DNA of 64,000 nucleotides from Nectonema munidae (GCA_030549495.1 JAUIRK010000148.1:1-64000); one strand, 5' to 3'. Shown: positions 43,830 to 55,965, counted from the stretch's first letter. Numbers and translations: made by a program. Notes: generated from the sequence alone by a model not told the origin.

Positions 43830-46619
43830 GGTTCCATTGCACAGGCTCTGTGGGGGAGAACTTCTTCATCCTATCTTCAGTGATCCACTTGAAGGTTTGT
43901 AGGATTTGGCCGAAGAAGTCTCTCCAAACTTTGGAGTCCAAAGTGATCTGGCAGTCCCAGATGTTGAGGGCGTGGCTCTTGGCCGAAGATTGGCGGCGGG
44001 ACGGCTCGTCCGCCGGGTTGTCTTCCGACTTTATGTATTCGATTGAGGAGCGCAGAGCATCTTTCCAGTCACTGGAGGCTTCTAGCCAGAGAAGCAGGAT
44101 GCCTTGTCTCCAAGAGCTGCTGCCCAGTTTGCGGATGGCTCCAATCGCGGCCATTGAGTCCGAAAGGATCTTTCGGGATGGCCACGTGAAGTGCGCTAGG
44201 ATGATGGCGAGGAGCTCGAGGTCAGTGATGTTCCATTCAGGGGCCTCCACAGGGAAGCACCAGGAGCCCTCTTCTGTGTGGAAACCAAGCGCCATCAGGG
44301 ATGCGTCCACGTGAACTTCACCACTGAGTGGCCGGGTTCTGGCCAAGCTCCAGGGAACCAGGATGGTGTCCATCACGTAGGGCAGGGCCAGCTGGACCAG
44401 CTGGCCATAGGAGGCGAGATCTTCCCAATGATACAGGTTGGAGATGATCCTGAACCTTCCAGGGAGCGTTGCAGCGTAGTAGTTCAGGATACCCATGATC
44501 TTCTGTCTCCACTTGAGGGGGACCTCCGGACAGCTTTGTGCCAACAAAAAGGCGCAGAGTGCCCGGAGGAGGGCCTCTTTCTTGGCGTCTGGGACACCCA
44601 TCGTCCTGTTGCCAAGATCGAGGCGGGCCCCGAGAAACTCGAGGGCTTGTGTGGGCTGCACGATGGACTTGTCCATGTTGATGCGGATTCCGCATTCCTC
44701 CTGCAGGAAGGAGGTGAACTGGCTGGTGATCCGGCCAGCCAGGTCTTGGGAGTCGGCTAAGAGAAAAAATCGTCCAAATAGACGACGATCTTGACTCTGG
44801 GTCCTAGGGGAGGGGGGAGTCTGGCCTTGAAGGTGCCGATCAGACGACGCATCGTGTTCTGGAGGACTGCTGGGCTGAAGCTTGCTCCCATCGGGAGTCT
44901 GGTAAATTGCCAGACGCGACCGCCCAATTTGATGCAAAAGCAATTCCTCCACGCCGATTGGATACGGATCCCGTAGAAGGCGTCGGAAAGGTCCAGTCTG
45001 GTGGCCCAGGTGAAATTATCGGGGATAAACCTTAACTGATAGGGTGCTGTCAAGCGGATCGGCGGGGTTACAAAGAGATCTTTGGTGAAGCCAAAGTCCG
45101 CTACCAGCCGAGTCTTTCCGTTGGCCTTCGGAACCAGGAAGCAGGGGGAGATGATTCTGGGTTTTCTGGCTAGTTCCAAAATGCCGTGGCTGACTAGCTT
45201 TGGCAGTACCTGCTGTTCCAAGAAAACCCTTTGCCCCACTGGCGGTTTCGAGAACCTCGAGAAGGAGTGAAAAGGCAGGTTGGAAGATAATTTGGGCTTG
45301 TAGCCCCGCCCTAGTATGTTGAGGATACCTCTGTGCTTGAGGTCCCTAGGGGGCCTGAAGAGGGGGGCGGAGACCTGGAAAGAGGGGTTAGCCGGCAGTT
45401 CCAAAAGCCTAGCGGATACCGTGTAGGACTTGAGAAGGTTTTTGCATGAGGCAATGTCGATTATTGACTGGATCTGGCCCTCATCTGGATCCGGGCAGGG
45501 GTTTTCCTCTGGGTCAAAGGACATGACCTGTGAGAAGATGTTCTTCCCGAATCTGGGAGGGAACAGGGCTTTGTTTGCCTCATAAAACTCCAATAGGGCT
45601 CCTGGATGAGCGGGGATAAAGAAACTTTGTCCACCCGCTTGCACCGTAATGGAGCCATCCGACTGGAAGGTGAAGGTGGGCAGTGCCGCCGGATCGGCGG
45701 GGTCGGGGAGGAGGATGTTGAGGGGTGGCAGCGTGGGGAGCTCCGCTGAGTCCTCTGAGACCAGGGTCGGCTGGCCGTCGACGATTCTGATCTTAGTCTG
45801 AATCAGCCTGGGCGGATGGGTCGCCACAGGTTGAGGGGGAGACTGGGGGATTGGCGGTGGTGTCCTGGTGATTGTAGGTTGTCCCTCCGAGACCTTAATG
45901 AAAGACTGGACCAGCCTTGGCGGTGTGGAAGAGGGAGGTGGGATCTCTGGGACGGGAAGGGGGAGCCCAACGGGCAGCCCCAGATCCTGGAGAAAACCAC
46001 CCTCGGGAACTCTGAACGAAGGGCCTTCGATTGGAGAGGATATTATTAGGCTATCAAGGGGGAGTAGCTCCGGAGAGGGTGGCTCTGGGCTAGGAGGGAC
46101 GTATGGATCGTAACCGTGTGGGTGTTCTGAGGGAGAGACCAAAGGCCGTACTCCGTCAGGAGGGATGCCCTCCGACAGAAGGGGAGGGGGGGATCTGAGA
46201 ATGCGATCCGGCCCCGGCTGATCCGATGGATCATATCCGTAGGGGAAGTGAACTGACCGCCTCCCAGACGCCCAGGCCTCCGCAGGGAGGTCCGAACCGG
46301 GTGGTGGGGGCATGGACTCAGCCACAGGGGGTGGCGAGACCAGCCTTATGTGCCTGGAACCCAGGGGCGGGGAGGTAGCGCTAGGTGGTCCATAACCCAC
46401 CGGAAAACCGGAATCCGGCCGGCCGATGCGCCAGTCCGGTGGGAGCGTGGTCATGGGGGAGCCAGGATCAGACTCCGGGGACGGTGACGGGGAAGGCTGT
46501 GGGCCACAGCAGAAATAGGAGGTCAGGCGATACCTCCTGGAGCCAGTTGCCTTACTTCTTGCGGGTATTTTGGGCCGCTGGCCGAAAACGGCCGCGACCG
46601 CGGGCGGAGGGAACCTCAC
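43642..46619 (-). pseudogene. pol-like region (spacer, RT, RNase H), unit 1
   Basis: The N-terminal 340 or so residues form a proline-rich, low-complexity spacer. A globular pre-RT segment follows (CPDPDEGQIQSIIDIASCKN; LPFHSFSRF). The RT part has CFLVPKANGKTRLVADFG, TRLDLSDAFYGIRIQ, FTRLPMGASFSPAVLQ, VVYLDDFLLLAD and LEFLGARLDL. RNase H has VHVDASLMALGFH, ITDLELLAII, ILSDSMAAIGAI and ends near SEDNPADEPSR. The short C-terminal tail reads into the second 243-bp repeat. No protease or integrase block was seen. A long spacer ahead of RT-RNase H and the NPAD(D/E)PSR ending parallel hepadnavirus polymerase; DIRS-like elements share part of this. About one break. Confidence 0.85.
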
Positions 46620-47367
46620 GGGTGCTGGCAGCTGGCCTGGTTAGGTCCATACCGGTTATCCCGGCAATGGACAGAAGGGACGGGGCCTGGTGATGGACAT
46701 TGGTCCATGTTGAATGTGCAGCAATCACGTGCGTTCTGAGCATGCTATTGAGCTCAGAAAGCACATCCAAGGGTAAGTTACCCAGAAAAGGCCGGAGGGT
46801 TTCTAGATAGAAAAGCATAACATCATCTTTGATGTTGAGATCCTTAGCCTTTGCGAGTTCTAAGATCACTTGCACCCGGCGGTCTGCGAGGACGTGAGGA
46901 GGGGTGGAGTACACGCTAGGATCAACATGATCCGCTGTGGCGTAACCTGCGGGCAGGGAGCCAGGGAGCGGACCAGATAGCGATGATGAGGGGAAGGGTA
47001 CACCCTGGGTCGCTGGGACGGACGACCTAGAGGGGAGCGAAGGTGACACTACTGAAGAGGAATCACTTACAGTAGGAGCAAACGACGAAGAAAAACTGGA
47101 TTGCGCCGTAAAAAGTAGAGAAGAGAAGGAGGTAGACGGGTCTGTTCCCGTTGACACGGTGCGATTGGGCACTACTTGCCCATCCAGAGCCGTTAGACGG
47201 GACTCCATCCGTTGCAGCTGCGACGTGATGGAGAGCAATGTGGAGTTGAAGTCAGGCAGATTCACTGTGCAGGCAGGGAGTGATTTGCCATCATCCTTCG
47301 AGCTTTCATGATGAGAGGTTGTGTTTCTGTGGGATGCTGTTGTGTGAGACGCGGGGGTCTTGGACAT
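46552..47367 (-). CDS. ORF1, gag/core-like protein, unit 1
   Basis: A 271-residue frame. The N-terminal 35 residues are Ser/Thr/His-rich. LPDFNSTLLSITSQLQRMES follows as a likely short coiled coil, then a long Ser/Pro-rich linker (about residues 85-150). After that comes a helical domain (about 155-230: VILELAKAKDLNIKDDVMLF, LETLRPFLGNLPLDVLSELN) and a basic tail with RGRGRFRP. There is no CCHC zinc knuckle. A structural, nucleic-acid-binding role is inferred from position (first ORF before RT), the coiled coil and the Arg-rich tail, which recalls hepadnavirus core proteins; no sequence match to a known capsid was recognised. The start lies about 80 bp below a TATATAAGG box. Its end overlaps the pol frame by about 70 bp. 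Confidence 0.7.
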   Translation of the reverse strand: MSKTPASHTTASHRNTTSHHESSKDDGKSLPACTVNLPDFNSTLLSITSQLQRMESRLTALDGQVVPNRTVSTGTDPSTSFSSLLFTAQSSFSSSFAPTVSDSSSVVSPSLPSRSSVPATQGVPFPSSSLSGPLPGSLPAGYATADHVDPSVYSTPPHVLADRRVQVILELAKAKDLNIKDDVMLFYLETLRPFLGNLPLDVLSELNSMLRTHVIAAHSTWTNVHHQAPSLLSIAGITGMDLTRPAASTREVPSARGRGRFRPAAQNTRKK

Positions 47368-47392
47368 TGTGAAGAAAATTGACGTGAAAAGT

Positions 47393-48126
47393 AAGTAACG
47401 TGAAAAAGCGAGAGAGAAAAAGAGTAATGGGCCTGTGCGTGGCTGCCTTATATACTTGGTGGAGCAGCGGAAGCCCGGGCTGGCTCGCTATTGGACGGGC
47501 AGTTAGCAGCTTCTCCTGTTAACAAGGGGGCGTAGCCCGTCCTTTTGCCAAGCTTTCTTGACCAATGAGAAGAATCTTCTGCTGTCGTCTTGGCGCCAAG
47601 TGGGCAGTCGATAGGGTCTATCTCCATGGCATTGTCCCCCAGTGTTGGAGCTGCTTTTTTATTATAAATTTATTAAAAAATGGGCAAGAGGGGAAAACAC
47701 ACAAAAAGATATAAAAAGACACAATAATATGTTCAGGGAAGGAATCCTTCTTGGTATTGCGCATCATCAGGGATCCAGTGAGCGTTCGGATATCTTTGTG
47801 CTTTCGTCTTGGCCCAAGCAGCTATTATTGGGGACTGGAAAGCCTTTGTGAGGCCTTTGTAGCATCAAGGGAGTGGTGGGTGGGAAGTAACGTGAAAAAG
47901 CGAGAGAGAAAAAGAGTAATGGGCCTGTGCGTGGCTGCCTTATATACTTGGTGGAGCAGCGGAAGCCCGGGCTGGCTCGCTATTGGACGGGCAGTTAGCA
48001 GCTTCTCCTGTTAACAAGGGGCGTAGCCCGTCCTTTTGCCAAGCTTTCTTGACCAATGAGAAGAATCTTCTGCTGTCGTTTTGGCGCCAAGTGGGCAGTC
48101 GATAGGGTCTATCTCCATGGCATTGT
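47393..48126 (-). promoter_or_regulatory. Junction cassette unit 1/2: repeat A, poly(A) segment, repeat A'
   Basis: Two 243-bp direct repeats (47393-47635 and 47885-48126, differing at about two sites) flank a segment of about 250 bp. In the sense (minus) direction the segment ends with AATAAATTTATAATAAA, a doubled poly(A) signal for unit 2. The next repeat then carries a CCAAT box (47490-47494) and a TATATAAGG box (47446-47454) about 80 bp before the ORF1 start of unit 1. So each junction holds a terminator region followed by a promoter. The repeats do not start TG or end CA and lack an evident primer-binding site, unlike standard LTRs. Confidence 0.8.
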
Positions 48127-50916
48127 GGTTCCATTGCACAGGCTCTGTGGGGGAGAACTTCTTCATCCTATCTTCAGTGATCCACTTGAAGGTTTGTAGG
48201 ATTTGTCCGAAGAAGTCTCTCCAAACTTTGGAGTCCAAAGTGATCTGGCAGTCCCAGATGTTGAGGGCGTGGCTCTTGGCCGAAGATTGGCGGCGGGACG
48301 GCTCGTCCGCCGGGTTGTCTTCCGACTTTATGTATTCGATTGAGGAGCGCAGAGCATCTTTCCAGTCACTGGAGGCTTCTAGCCAGAGAAGCAGGATGCC
48401 TTGTCTCCAAGAGCTGCTGCCCAGTTTGCGGATGGCTCCAATCGCGGCCATTGAGTCCGAAAGGATCTTTCGGGATGGCCACGTGAAGTGCGCTAGGATG
48501 ATGGCGAGGAGCTCGAGGTCAGTGATGTTCCATTCAGGGGCCTCCACAAGGAAGCACCAGGAGCCCTCTTCTGTGTGGAAACCAAGCGCCATCAGGGATG
48601 CGTCCACGTGAACTTCACCACTGAGTGGCCGGGTTCTGGCCAAGCTCCAGGGAACCAGGATGGTGTCCATCACGTAGGGCAGGGCCAGCTGGACCAGCTG
48701 GCCATAGGAGGCGAGATCTTCCCAATGATACAGGTTGGAGATGATCCTGAACCTTCCAGGGAGCGTTGCAGCGTAGTAGTTCAGGATACCCATGATCTTC
48801 TGTCTCCACTTGAGGGGGACCTCCGGACAGCTTTGTGCCAACAAAAAGGCGCAGAGTGCCCGGAGGAGGGCCTCTTTCTTGGCGTCTGGGACACCCATCG
48901 TCCTGTTGCCAAGATCGAGGCGGGCCCCGAGAAACTCGAGGGCTTGTGTGGGCTGCACGATGGACTTGTTCATGTTGATGCGGATTCCGCATTCCTCCTG
49001 CAGGAAGGAGGTGAACTGGCTGGTGATCCGGCCAGCCAGGTCTTGGGAGTCGGCTAAGAGAAGAAAATCGTCCAAATAGACGACGATCTTGACTCTGGGT
49101 CCTAGGGGAGGGGGGAGTCTGGCCTTGAAGGTGCCGATCAGACGACGCATCGTGTTCTGGAGGACTGCTGGGCTGAAGCTTGCTCCCATCGGGAGTCTGG
49201 TAAATTGCCAGACGCGACCGCCCAATTTGATGCAAAAGCAATTCCTCTACGCCGATTGGATACGGATCCCGTAGAAGGCGTCGGAAAGGTCCAGTCTGGT
49301 GGCCCAGGTGAAATTATCGGGGATAAACCTTAACTGATAGGGTGCTGTCAAGCGGATCGGCGGGGTTACAAAGAGATCTTTGGTGAAGCCAAAGTCCGCT
49401 ACCAGCCGAGTCTTTCCGTTGGCCTTCGGAACCAGGAAGCAGGGGGAGATGATTCTGGGTTTTCTGGCTAGTTCCAAAATGCCGTGGCTGACTAGCTTTG
49501 GCAGTACCTGCTGTTCCAAGAAAACCCTTTGCCCCACTGGCGGTTTCGAGAACCTCGAGAAGGAGTGAAAAGGCAGGTTGGAAGATAATTTGGGCTTGTA
49601 GCCCCGCCCTAGTATGTTGAGGATACCTCTGTGCTTGAGGTCCCTAGGGGGCCTGAAGAGGGGGGCGGAGACCTGGAAAGAGGCGTTAGCCGGCAGTTCC
49701 AAAAGCCTAGCGGATACCGTGTAGGACTTGAGGAGGTTTTTGCATGAGGCAATGTCGATTATTGACTGGATCTGGCCCTCATCTGGATCCGGGCAGGGGT
49801 TTTCCTCTGGGTCAAAGGACATGACCTGTGAGAAGATGTTCTTCCAGAATCTGGGAGGGAACAGGGCTTTGTTTGCCTCATAAAACTCCAATAGGGCTCC
49901 TGGATGAGCGGGGATAAAGAAACTTTGTCCACCCGCTTGCACCGTAATGGAGTCATCCGACTGGAAGGTGAAGGTGGGCAGTGCCGCCGGATCGGCGGGG
50001 TCGGGGAGGAGGATGTTGAGGGGTGGCAGCGTGGGGGGCTCCGCTGAGTCCTCTGAGACCAGGGTCGGCTGGCCGTCGACGATTCTGATCTTAGTCTGAA
50101 TCAGCCTGGACGGATGGGTCGCCACAGGTTGAGGGGGAGACTGGGGGATTGGCGGTGGTGTCCTGGTGATTGTAGGTTGTCCCTCTGAGACCTTGATGAA
50201 AGACTGGACCAGCCTTGGCGGTGTGGAAGAGGGAGGTGGGATCTCTGGGACGGGAAGGGGGAGCCCAACGGGCAGCCCCAGATCCTGGAGAAAACCACCC
50301 TCGGGAACTCTGAACGAAGGGCCTTCGATTGGAGAGGATATTATTAGGCTATCAAGGGGGAGTAGCTCCGGAGAGGGTGGCTCTGGGCTAGGAGGGACGT
50401 ACGGATCGTAACCGTGTGGGTGTTCTGAGGGAGAGACCAAAGGCCGTACTCCGTCAGGAGGGATGCCCTCCGACAGAAGGGGAGGGGGGATCTGAGAATG
50501 CGATCCGACCCCGGCTGATCCGATGGATCATATCCGTAGGGGAAGTGAACTGACCGCCTCCCAGACGCCCAGGCCTCCGCAGGGAGGTCCGAACCGGGTG
50601 GTGGGGGCATGGACTCAGCCACAGGGGGTGGCGAGACCAGCCTTATGTGCCTGGAACCCAGGGGCGGGGAGGTAGCGCTAGGTGGTCCTTAACCCACCGG
50701 AAAACCGGAATCCGGCCGGCCGATGCGCCAGTCCGGTGGGAGCGTGGTCATGGGGGAGCCAGGATCAGACTCCGGAGACGGTGACGGGGAAGGCTGTGGG
50801 CCACAGCAGAAATAGGAGGTCAGGCGATACCTCCTGGAGCCAGTTGCCTTACTTCTTGCGGGTATTTTGGGCCGCTGGCCGAAAACGGCCGCGACCGCGG
50901 GCGGAGGGAACCTCAC
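47940..50916 (-). pseudogene. pol-like region, unit 2
   Basis: Same order of parts as unit 1: proline-rich spacer, pre-RT segment, RT with YLDD, RNase H with NPADEPSR. Broken in a few places. Replacements relative to unit 1 are few. Confidence 0.82.
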
Positions 50917-51665
50917 GGGTGCTGGCAGCTGGCCTGGTTAGGTCCATACCGGTTATCCCGGCAATGGACAGAAGGGACGGGGCCTGGTGATGGACATTGG
51001 TCCATGTTGAATGTGCAGCAATCACGTGCGTTCTGAGCATGCTATTGAGCTCAGAAAGCACATCCAAGGGTAAGTTACCCAGAAAAGGCCGGAGGGTTTC
51101 TAGATAGAAAAGCATAACATCATCTTTGATGTTGAGATCCTTAGCCTTTGCGAGTTCTAAGATCACTTGCACCCGGCGGTCTGCGAGGACGTGAGGAGGG
51201 GTGGAGTACACGCTAGGATCAACATGATCCGCTGTGGCGTAACCTGCGGGCAGGGAGCCAGGGAGCGGACCAGATAGCGATGATGAGGGGAAGGGTACAC
51301 CCTGGGTCGCTGGGACGGACGACCTAGAGGGGGAGCGAAGGTGACACTACTGAAGAGGAATCACTTACAGTAGGAGCAAACGACGAAGAAAAACTGGATT
51401 GCGCCGTAAAAAGTAGAGAAGAGAAGGAGGTAGACGGGTCTGTTCCCGTTGACACGGTGCGATTGGGCACTACTTGCCCATCCAGAGCCGTTAGACGGGA
51501 CTCCATCCGTTGCAGCTGCGACGTGATGGAGAGCAATGTGGAGTTGAAGTCAGGCAGATTCACTGTGCAGGCAGGGAGTGATTTGCCATCATCCTTCGAG
51601 CTTTCATGATGAGAGGTTGTGTTTCTGTGGGATGCTGTTGTGTGAGACGCGGGGGTCTTGGACAT
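50849..51665 (-). pseudogene. ORF1, gag/core-like, unit 2 (broken)
   Basis: Copy of the unit 1 ORF1 with the same N-terminal coiled-coil stretch, helical domain and basic tail. It is broken in about one place. Otherwise it is almost identical to the other copies. Confidence 0.7.
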
Positions 51666-51690
51666 TGTGAAGAAAATTGACGTGAAAAGT

Positions 51691-52425
51691 AAGTAACGTG
51701 AAAAAGCGAGAGAGAAAAAGAGTAATGGGCCAGTGCGTGGCTGCCTTATATACTTGGTGGAGCAGCGGAAGCCCGGGCTGGCTCGCTATTGGACGGGCAG
51801 TTAGCAGCTTCTCCTGTTAACAAGGGGGCGTAGCCCGTCCTTTTGCCAAGCTTTCTTGACCAATGAGAAGAATCTTCTGCTGTCGTCTTGGCGCCAAGTG
51901 GGCAGTCGATAGGGTCTATCTCCATGGCATTGTCCCCCAGTGTTGGAGCTGCTTTTTTATTATAAATTTATTAAAAAATGGGCAAGAGGGGAAAACACAC
52001 AAAAAGATATAAAAAGACACAATAATATGTTCAGGGAAGGAATCCTTCTTGGTATTGCGCATCATCAGGGATCCAGTGAGCGTTCGGATATCTTTGTGCT
52101 TTCGTCTTGGCCCAAGCAGCTATTATTGGGGACTGGAAAGCCTTTGTGAGGCCTTTGTAGCATCAAGGGAGTGGTGGGTGGGAAGTAACGTGAAAAAGCG
52201 AGAGAGAAAAAGAGTAATGGGCCTGTGCGTGGCTGCCTTATATACTTGGTGGAGCAGCGGAAGCCCGGGCTGGCTCGCTATTGGACGGGCAGTTAGCAGC
52301 TTCTCCTGTTAACAAGGGGGCGTAGCCCGTCCTTTTGCCAAGCTTTCTTGACCAATGAGAAGAATCTTCTGCTGTCGTTTTGGCGCCAAGTGGGCAGTCG
52401 ATAGGGTCTATCTCCATGGCATTGT
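51691..52425 (-). promoter_or_regulatory. Junction cassette unit 2/3
   Basis: Repeats at 51691-51933 and 52183-52425 around the poly(A) segment, same layout as the unit 1/2 junction. TATA and CCAAT words are intact. Confidence 0.8.
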
Positions 52426-55217
52426 GGTTCCATTGCACAGGCTCTGTGGGGGAGAACTTCTTCATCCTATCTTCAGTGATCCACTTGAAGGTTTGTAGGA
52501 TTTGTCCGAAGAAGTCTCTCCAAACTTTGGAGTCCAAAGTGATCTGGCAGTCCCAGATGTTGAGGGCGTGGCTCTTGGCCGAAGATTGGCGGCGGGACGG
52601 CTCGTCCGCCGGGTTGTCTTCCGACTTTATGTATTCGATTGAGGAGCGCAGAGCATCTTTCCAGTCACTGGAGGCTTCTAGCCAGAGAAGCAGGATGCCT
52701 TGTCTCCAAGAGCTGCTGCCCAGTTTGCGGATGGCTCCAATCGCGGCCATTGAGTCCGAAAGGATCTTTCGGGATGGCCACGTGAAGTGCGCTAGGATGA
52801 TGGCGAGGAGCTCGAGGTCAGTGATGTTCCATTCAGGGGCCTCCACAAGGAAGCACCAGGAGCCCTCTTCTGTGTGGAAACCAAGCGCCATCAGGGATGC
52901 GTCCACGTGAACTTCACCACTGAGTGGCCGGGTTCTGGCCAAGCTCCAGGGAACCAGGATGGTGTCCATCACGTAGGGCAGGGCCAGCTGGACCAGCTGG
53001 CCATAGGAGGCGAGATCTTCCCAATGATACAGGTTGGAGATGATCCTGAACCTTCCAGGGAGCGTTGCAGCGTAGTAGTTCAGGATACCCATGATCTTCT
53101 GTCTCCACTTGAGGGGGACCTCCGGACAGCTTTGTGCCAACAAAAAGGCGCAGAGTGCCCGGAGGAGGGCCTCTTTCTTGGCGTCTGGGACACCCATCGT
53201 CCTGTTGCCAAGATCGAGGCGGGCCCCGAGAAACTCGAGGGCTTGTGTGGGCTGCACGATGGACTTGTTCATGTTGATGCGGATTCCGCATTCCTCCTGC
53301 AGGAAGGAGGTGAACTGGCTGGTGATCCGGCCAGCCAGGTCTTGGGAGTCGGCTAAGAGAAGAAAATCGTCCAAATAGACGACGATCTTGACTCTGGGTC
53401 CTAGGGGAGGGGGAGTCTGGCCTTGAAGGTGCCGATCAGACGACGCATCGTGTTCTGGAGGACTGCTGGGCTGAAGCTTGCTCCCATCGGGAGTCTGGTA
53501 AATTGCCAGACGCGACCGCCCAATTTGATGCAAAAGCAATTCCTCTACGCCGATTGGATACGGATCCCGTAGAAGGCGTCGGAAAGGTCCAGTCTGGTGG
53601 CCCAGGTGAAATTATCGGGGATAAACCTTAACTGATAGGGTGCTGTCAAGCGGATCGGCGGGGTTACAAAGAGATCTTTGGTGAAGCCAAAGTCCGCTAC
53701 CAGCCGAGTCTTTCCGTTGGCCTTCGGAACCAGGAAGCAGGGGGAGATGATTCTGGGTTTTCTGGCTAGTTCCAAAATGCCGTGGCTGACTAGCTTTGGC
53801 AGTACCTGCTGTTCCAAGAAAACCCTTTGCCCCACTGGCGGTTTCGAGAACCTCGAGAAGGAGTGAAAAGGCAGGTTGGAAGATAATTTGGGCTTGTAGC
53901 CCCGCCCTAGTATGTTGAGGATACCTCTGTGCTTGAGGTCCCTAGGGGGCCTGAAGAGGGGGGCGGAGACCTGGAAAGAGGCGTTAGCCGGCAGTTCCAA
54001 AAGCCTAGCGGATACCGTGTAGGACTTGAGGAGGTTTTTGCATGAGGCAATGTCGATTATTGACTGGATCTGGCCCTCATCTGGATCCGGGCAGGGGGTT
54101 TTCCTCTGGGTCAAAGGACATGACCTGTGAGAAGATGTTCTTCCAGAATCTGGGAGGGAACAGGGCTTTGTTTGCCTCATAAAACTCCAATAGGGCTCCT
54201 GGATGAGCGGGGATAAAGAAACTTTGTCCACCCGCTTGCACCGTAATGGAGTCATCCGACTGGAAGGTGAAGGTGGGCAGTGCCGCCGGATCGGCGGGGT
54301 CGGGGAGGAGGATGTTGAGGGGGTGGCAGCGTGGGGGGCTCCGCTGAGTCCTCTGAGACCAGGGTCGGCTGGCCGTCGACGATTCTGATCTTAGTCTGAA
54401 TCAGCCTGGACGGATGGGTCGCCACAGGTTGAGGGGGAGACTGGGGGATTGGCGGTGGTGTCCTGGTGATTGTAGGTTGTCCCTCTGAGACCTTGATGAA
54501 AGACTGGACCAGCCTTGGCGGTGTAGAAGAGGGAGGTGGGATCTCTGGGACGGGAAGGGGGAGCCCAACGGGCAGCCCCAGATCCTGGAGAAAACCACCC
54601 TCGGGAACTCTGAACGAAGGGCCTTCGATTGGAGAGGATATTATTAGGCTATCAAGGGGGAGTAGCTCCGGAGAGGGTGGCTCTGGGCTAGGAGGGACGT
54701 ACGGATCGTAACCGTGTGGGTGTTCTGAGGGAGAGACCAAAGGCCGTACTCCGTCAGGAAAGATGCCCTCCGACAGAAGGGGAGGGGGGGATCTGAGAAT
54801 GCGATCCGACCCCGGCTGATCCGATGGATCATATCCGTAGGGGAAGTGAACTGACCGCCTCCCAGACGCCCAGGCCTCCGCAGGGAGGTCCGAACCGGGT
54901 GGTGGGGGCATGGACTCAGCCACAGGGGGTGGCGAGACCAGCCTTATGTGCCTGGAACCCAGGGGCGGGGAGGTAGCGCTAGGTGGTCCTTAACCCACCG
55001 GAAAACCGGAATCCGGCCGGCCGATGCGCCAGTCCGGTGGGAGCGTGGTCATGGGGGAGCCAGGATCAGACTCCGGAGACGGTGACGGGGAAGGCTGTGG
55101 GCCACAGCAGAAATAGGAGGTCAGGCGATACCTCCTGGAGCCAGTTGCCTTACTTCTTGCGGGTATTTTGGGCCGCTGGCCGAAAACGGCCGCGACCGCG
55201 GGCGGAGGGAACCTCAC
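52238..55217 (-). pseudogene. pol-like region, unit 3
   Basis: Same parts as unit 1. Broken in a few places. RT and RNase H motifs are still readable. Confidence 0.82.
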
Positions 55218-55965
55218 GGGTGCTGGCAGCTGGCCTGGTTAGGTCCATACCGGTTATCCCGGCAATGGACAGAAGGGACGGGGCCTGGTGATGGACATTG
55301 GTCCATGTTGAATGTGCAGCAATCACGTGCGTTCTGAGCATGCTATTGAGCTCAGAAAGCACATCCAAGGGTAAGTTACCCAGAAAAGGCCGGAGGGTTT
55401 CTAGATAGAAAAGCATAACATCATCTTTGATGTTGAGATCCTTAGCCTTTGCGAGTTCTAAGATCACTTGCACCCGGCGGTCTGCGAGGACGTGAGGAGG
55501 GGTGGAGTACACGCTAGGATCAACATGATCCGCTGTGGCGTAACCTGCGGGCAGGGAGCCAGGGAGCGGACCAGATAGCGATGATGAGGGGAAGGGTACA
55601 CCCTGGGTCGCTGGGACGGACGACCTAGAGGGGAGCGAAGGTGACACTACTGAAGAGGAATCACTTACAGTAGGAGCAAACGACGAAGAAAAACTGGATT
55701 GCGCCGTAAAAAGTAGAGAAGAGAAGGAGGTAGACGGGTCTGTTCCCGTTGACACGGTGCGATTGGGCACTACTTGCCCATCCAGAGCCGTTAGACGGGA
55801 CTCCATCCGTTGCAGCTGCGACGTGATGGAGAGCAATGTGGAGTTGAAGTCAGGCAGATTCACTGTGCAGGCAGGGAGTGATTTGCCATCATCCTTCGAG
55901 CTTTCATGATGAGAGGTTGTGTTTCTGTGGGATGCTGTTGTGTGAGACGCGGGGGTCTTGGACAT
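55150..55965 (-). CDS. ORF1, gag/core-like protein, unit 3
   Basis: Whole-looking 271-residue copy, apparently identical in protein to unit 1. The conservation of this frame among copies reflects recent amplification and does not by itself prove selection. Confidence 0.7.
   Translation of the reverse strand: MSKTPASHTTASHRNTTSHHESSKDDGKSLPACTVNLPDFNSTLLSITSQLQRMESRLTALDGQVVPNRTVSTGTDPSTSFSSLLFTAQSSFSSSFAPTVSDSSSVVSPSLPSRSSVPATQGVPFPSSSLSGPLPGSLPAGYATADHVDPSVYSTPPHVLADRRVQVILELAKAKDLNIKDDVMLFYLETLRPFLGNLPLDVLSELNSMLRTHVIAAHSTWTNVHHQAPSLLSIAGITGMDLTRPAASTREVPSARGRGRFRPAAQNTRKK

Larger units (their letters stand above)
43365..47662 (-). mobile_element. RT-RNase H retroelement, tandem unit 1
   Basis: A fossil or virus-like unit of 4298 bp, read on the minus strand: 243-bp repeat with promoter (47393-47635), ORF1 (46552-47367), overlapping pol-like region (43642-46619), second 243-bp repeat (43587-43829), then a 3' segment with AATAAA signals (43365-43586). 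RT has the YLDD box and RNase H ends with NPADEPSR. No protease, integrase, tyrosine recombinase or methyltransferase was recognised. Units are head to tail and by eye over 99% identical, so the amplification is young. It looks nearly whole, with about one break. DIRS-like or hepadnavirus-related affinity is inferred from the RT-RNase H wording and the lack of integrase. Confidence 0.88.
47663..51960 (-). mobile_element. RT-RNase H retroelement, tandem unit 2
   Basis: Second head-to-tail copy, 4298 bp, same parts as unit 1. It is broken, in a few places in both ORF1 and pol. It shares silent variants with units 3 and 4 that units 1 and 5 lack. Confidence 0.88.

Noticed and set aside
43784-44760. 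Long plus-strand open frames (about 176 and 160 codons) repeated in each array unit
   Set aside because: They lie exactly antisense to the RT-RNase H frame, have no recognised motifs, and are expected from GC-rich coding DNA with few stops on the opposite strand.
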